Assembly: GCA_035582835.1 (NCBI GenBank)
Contig: JAYKAV010003083.1
Location: forward strand, 429,401 to 493,400
DNA: 64,000 nt
From: Phoebastria nigripes
Taxonomy: Eukaryota > Chordata > Aves > Procellariiformes > Diomedeidae
Reading direction: 5' to 3'
Each line of letters starts with the position of its first letter. The first letter of the stretch is position 1. Shown piece after piece: positions 61,616 to 64,000 of this stretch. The translations under genes and the position numbers were made by a program. The notes under the pieces were generated by a model. The model did not search any database and was not told where the DNA came from. It saw nothing but the letters and a program-made list of their open reading frames with translations.

Positions 61616-62440
61616 CTTGTTCGTTCACTCACGTACCGCACTCACACCACCTCCGAAATCACCATCCATAACTCCGTCCCAAAAACTCTTCATCCTCTTC
61701 CCTTCAGACGACTTCCCAAGGAAGTTTGGGGCTTTGACAGCTCCGAGGCCAAAACCCGTGGGAAACTCACGCTCTTTCGGCACGGCTTTCCCCGGTGGGG
61801 AGAGGCTGCGTGGAAACCCCGTGGGCATCCTGGTGTGAATGCCGCTCCCCTGCCGCGTTTCTGAAGGGACTCCCCGGGGCTCTGGCCCTTCTTCCCACGG
61901 GGAAGGGGGCTCCTTCGGCGGGCAGCCTGCGGGCAGGGCGGCGGGCAGGGGGGGCCGGGGCGTAGCGGGGAGCTGAGCAGGCAGGGATGCTCCACGCCCC
62001 GCCGCGCCGGCCGGGTCAGCCGGCAGCTTGGACGGGTNGGACCGTCACCTGCCCTCAGGCCCACGCATCGCAAAGCTGAGCTGGGCTCCTGCATGCATGT
62101 AAGCCGAGGGGGTAGGGGGAGAAAAAGAAAAACACATTCGTCCCACCCGCCCTGCCCCACCCCGGCCGATTTGCCGATCCTTCTCCCGCCGGCTGCCAAC
62201 CGCGCGCTGCGGCGGGGCTTGCTCTCAATTTGGCCCCCAAAGAGCTAGGAAATAACCTTTTTTTTGAGGTGAGAGTGATTTTTTTTCCCCCTCCCCCTCC
62301 CCCTTCTATTTTAGAGAAGGGAGCGGCAGAAAGCCGTTCCTTGGTAAACTAGAGGCGAAACGACGGGGCATGGCAGCGCTGCGTCTGGCCTCGTGGTCTG
62401 AGCAAAGTGCAGGCTCCTAGGCACGGGCAACAAAATCATC
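61616..62440. promoter_or_regulatory. CpG island, gene not identified
   Basis: CpG becomes frequent from about 61620 and is dense at 61780-62230, then falls after about 62440. Such islands usually mark promoters. Open frames on both strands (for example 61473-61838 plus and 61690-62199 minus) show no known domain. By human synteny CDKN2A/CDKN2B should lie on this side of MTAP, but I found no ankyrin repeat here, so the owner is unknown. One base at 62038 is unresolved. Confidence 0.7.
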
Positions 62441-63469
62441 AACGTGTCTGCGGGAATCGGAAAAAAATAGCCTTCAGGCATAGTATGCGCCCGTGGTGCC
62501 TTACGCTGCAGCGTGTGCTTGCAATCGGGTTTTTAGCAGGAAAAGAAAAAAAATCTTCCGCTTTTGAAAAGATCGTGAAGTCATGCAAAGGTAAGAAGTG
62601 CAGTTGAACTTTCCTGTTGCTCTGTAAGCGTTGTTTTAAATACGGGAATTAACGAATTCATGAATGTTTTTAACTCGAGTATGTATATGCGTGAATAATA
62701 CACATCTGCGTATAAGCCCTGTGTATTCGACGTGCGTGAATTTGTTGTGTGTATGTATGTACACGTGCGTATTTATTGCACAGACACAAAAAATGTAGGC
62801 GACGAACAAAGTCGAAATAAATAACACCGCCCAACTGTGCTATGTACAGGACCGTTTAATAGTTGAACACAAGGATTGGTTTTTTTTTAAGCCAACCTCT
62901 TTGATATTTTGCTGTTGAATAATAACAGGTATTTCATCACGCATAAGTAGTACGAACATTGGGTAGACAATGGAAATNGTGTAGGAAAAACAGAGGCAAT
63001 GCGTGTGAAGAGATTCAGATTTATAAATAAGCTCGGTCTTTGTTTTTGTTTCCAAATGTCTGGTTTAGAGACCCGGAAAGCTGTCGTAAAAATACCGAGC
63101 TCCTTGCCCAGATCTTCTGAATGAACGGGGTATCTCCAAATGTTAAAACTACGCAGTTAGCTGAACGATTACCAATTGGTTTCTCACATGAATAGCCTTC
63201 TCTGAATACAGCTATACAAAATATTTGTAGTAGTTCCCAAATTGTAATCTCGATCAGTGTTAAATATTTTAAGACTGTCTAAGTTGAGCGGGGTGATGAG
63301 GGGAGAAGATTTGAAGATTAATTAAATTTGTAAACGGTATGGCTGCGGTGTTCACTATTTCGGACCACTATATAAAAGAATCTTAAGGTATCACTAAAAT
63401 GCAAAGCTTTCCAGGATTGTGCGATAATGAATAAAATCAGTACCGTCGTGAATAAGACAAGTATCTGAT
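62441..63469. other. AT-rich but CpG-retaining stretch between two islands
   Basis: Base composition returns to AT-rich, yet CpG dinucleotides remain more frequent than in the rest of the intergenic DNA (for example in TTCGACGTGCGTG near 62728 and GGCGACGAACAAAGTCGAAA near 62798). An alternating TGTGTATGTATGTACACGTGCG stretch lies near 62745-62770. No gene is recognised. Confidence 0.5.
63369..63378 (+). promoter_or_regulatory. TATA-box-like sequence, weak candidate
   Basis: TATATAAAAG on the plus strand, about 100 bases before the next CpG island. It fits the TATA consensus but could occur by chance in AT-rich DNA, and no downstream exon is identified. Confidence 0.2.
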
Positions 63470-64000
63470 GGAGATCAAAGCAGTGGCTTGCAGGGCAGCG
63501 AGCAAGGCGCTGGGGGAAACGGAGCGTTCTCACTTCTCTAAAGCGCATCAATTTAACAATAAATGGAGGGGGGAAACGACGAAATTTTTTTTTTCCCCTG
63601 GAGCACCGGAGAACCGTTCGCTGCTTGTCCTCTGCCCGCCGGGGAGCCTGCGGGGGGGAGGACCAGGAGCGCTCCCCGCCGCCGCGTTTTGGTACTTTCC
63701 GCTTTTTCTTAGAAAATCCGGCAGCATGCGTCGTCTCGGAGAAGCAGGACACGGAGTGCCCGGGGTGTGCGGGAGGAGCTCTGGGGCAGAGGGACAGAGG
63801 AAGGCCCTCCCCAGCAGCCAGGCTCCCGGGAGCACCGCCAGCCGTGAGCGCTCGCTGGCTGCCTCGACGGCGGGGGGACCCGCCCGGCAGCAGCCGCGGA
63901 GATGCGCGCAGGCGACAAGGGAAGCGGGTCTCGGCGGGGGTCGGCTGCCGCCAGGGCTTCGGGTGCTGCGGCGAGGGGGGCACGGTGGACAGCGGGTGGG
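63470..64000. promoter_or_regulatory. CpG island running off the right edge, gene not identified
   Basis: GC and CpG rise sharply from about 63480 and stay high to the end of the window. A 221-codon minus-strand frame (63318-63983) spans the island and the AT-rich flank but lacks any recognisable domain. The island is cut by the window end, so its gene may lie outside. Confidence 0.7.

Noticed and set aside
61616..62440. CDKN2A or CDKN2B exon in the downstream CpG islands
   Set aside because: Expected from synteny, but I could not find ankyrin-repeat code or a convincing ARF-type first exon on either strand, so no gene name is assigned.
63318..63983. 221-codon minus-strand frame at the right edge, containing a KKKRKV stretch like a nuclear localisation signal
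   Set aside because: No recognisable domain; half lies in CpG-island sequence and half in AT-rich DNA with a typical noncoding translation. The basic stretch is short and expected from an A/G-rich tract.

Overview
This is vertebrate nuclear DNA, almost certainly from a bird. It is AT-rich with long introns, consensus GT-AG splice sites, CpG islands and CR1 LINEs whose 3' ends finish in the avian-type octamer repeat ATTCTATG. Degraded MIR-type (CORE) SINEs of amniote age are also present. There are no operons, no bacterial genes and no CRISPR.

The one protein-coding gene I can support is MTAP, 5'-methylthioadenosine phosphorylase, on the + strand. All eight coding exons are present between 22376 and 49929. 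They join in frame into a 281-residue protein. The phosphate-, ribose- and adenine-binding residues known from the human enzyme are present. A CpG-island promoter surrounds exon 1, and the 3' UTR runs to poly(A) signals near 50.8 kb. In human the next genes downstream are CDKN2A and CDKN2B, and in chicken this neighbourhood lies on the Z chromosome, so a Z-linked origin is likely but is inferred from synteny.

Layout: 1-22.0 kb is intergenic DNA with no recognisable gene, two decayed SINEs and simple repeats. 22.0-23.1 kb is the MTAP CpG island. 22.4-50.8 kb is MTAP, whose introns hold an antisense CR1 tail, two ancient SINEs, a 48-bp minisatellite, a sense CR1, a CR1 containing a 281-base assembly gap, and a short CR1 tail. 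51.77-54.89 kb is a CR1 cluster: a long 5'-truncated copy with a broken reverse transcriptase, a second CR1 tail inserted into it in reverse, and a third copy immediately downstream. 54.9-61.6 kb is featureless. 61.6-64.0 kb holds two CpG-rich islands and a CpG-retaining stretch between them, with no gene assigned. This is the most open part of the window, because it may be the promoter zone of an unseen neighbour.

I found no evidence for a new biological system. The points most worth a second look are the orphan CpG islands at the right edge, the ~200-bp inverted repeat made by the nested CR1, the assembly artefacts tied to CR1, and a few substitutions in MTAP.
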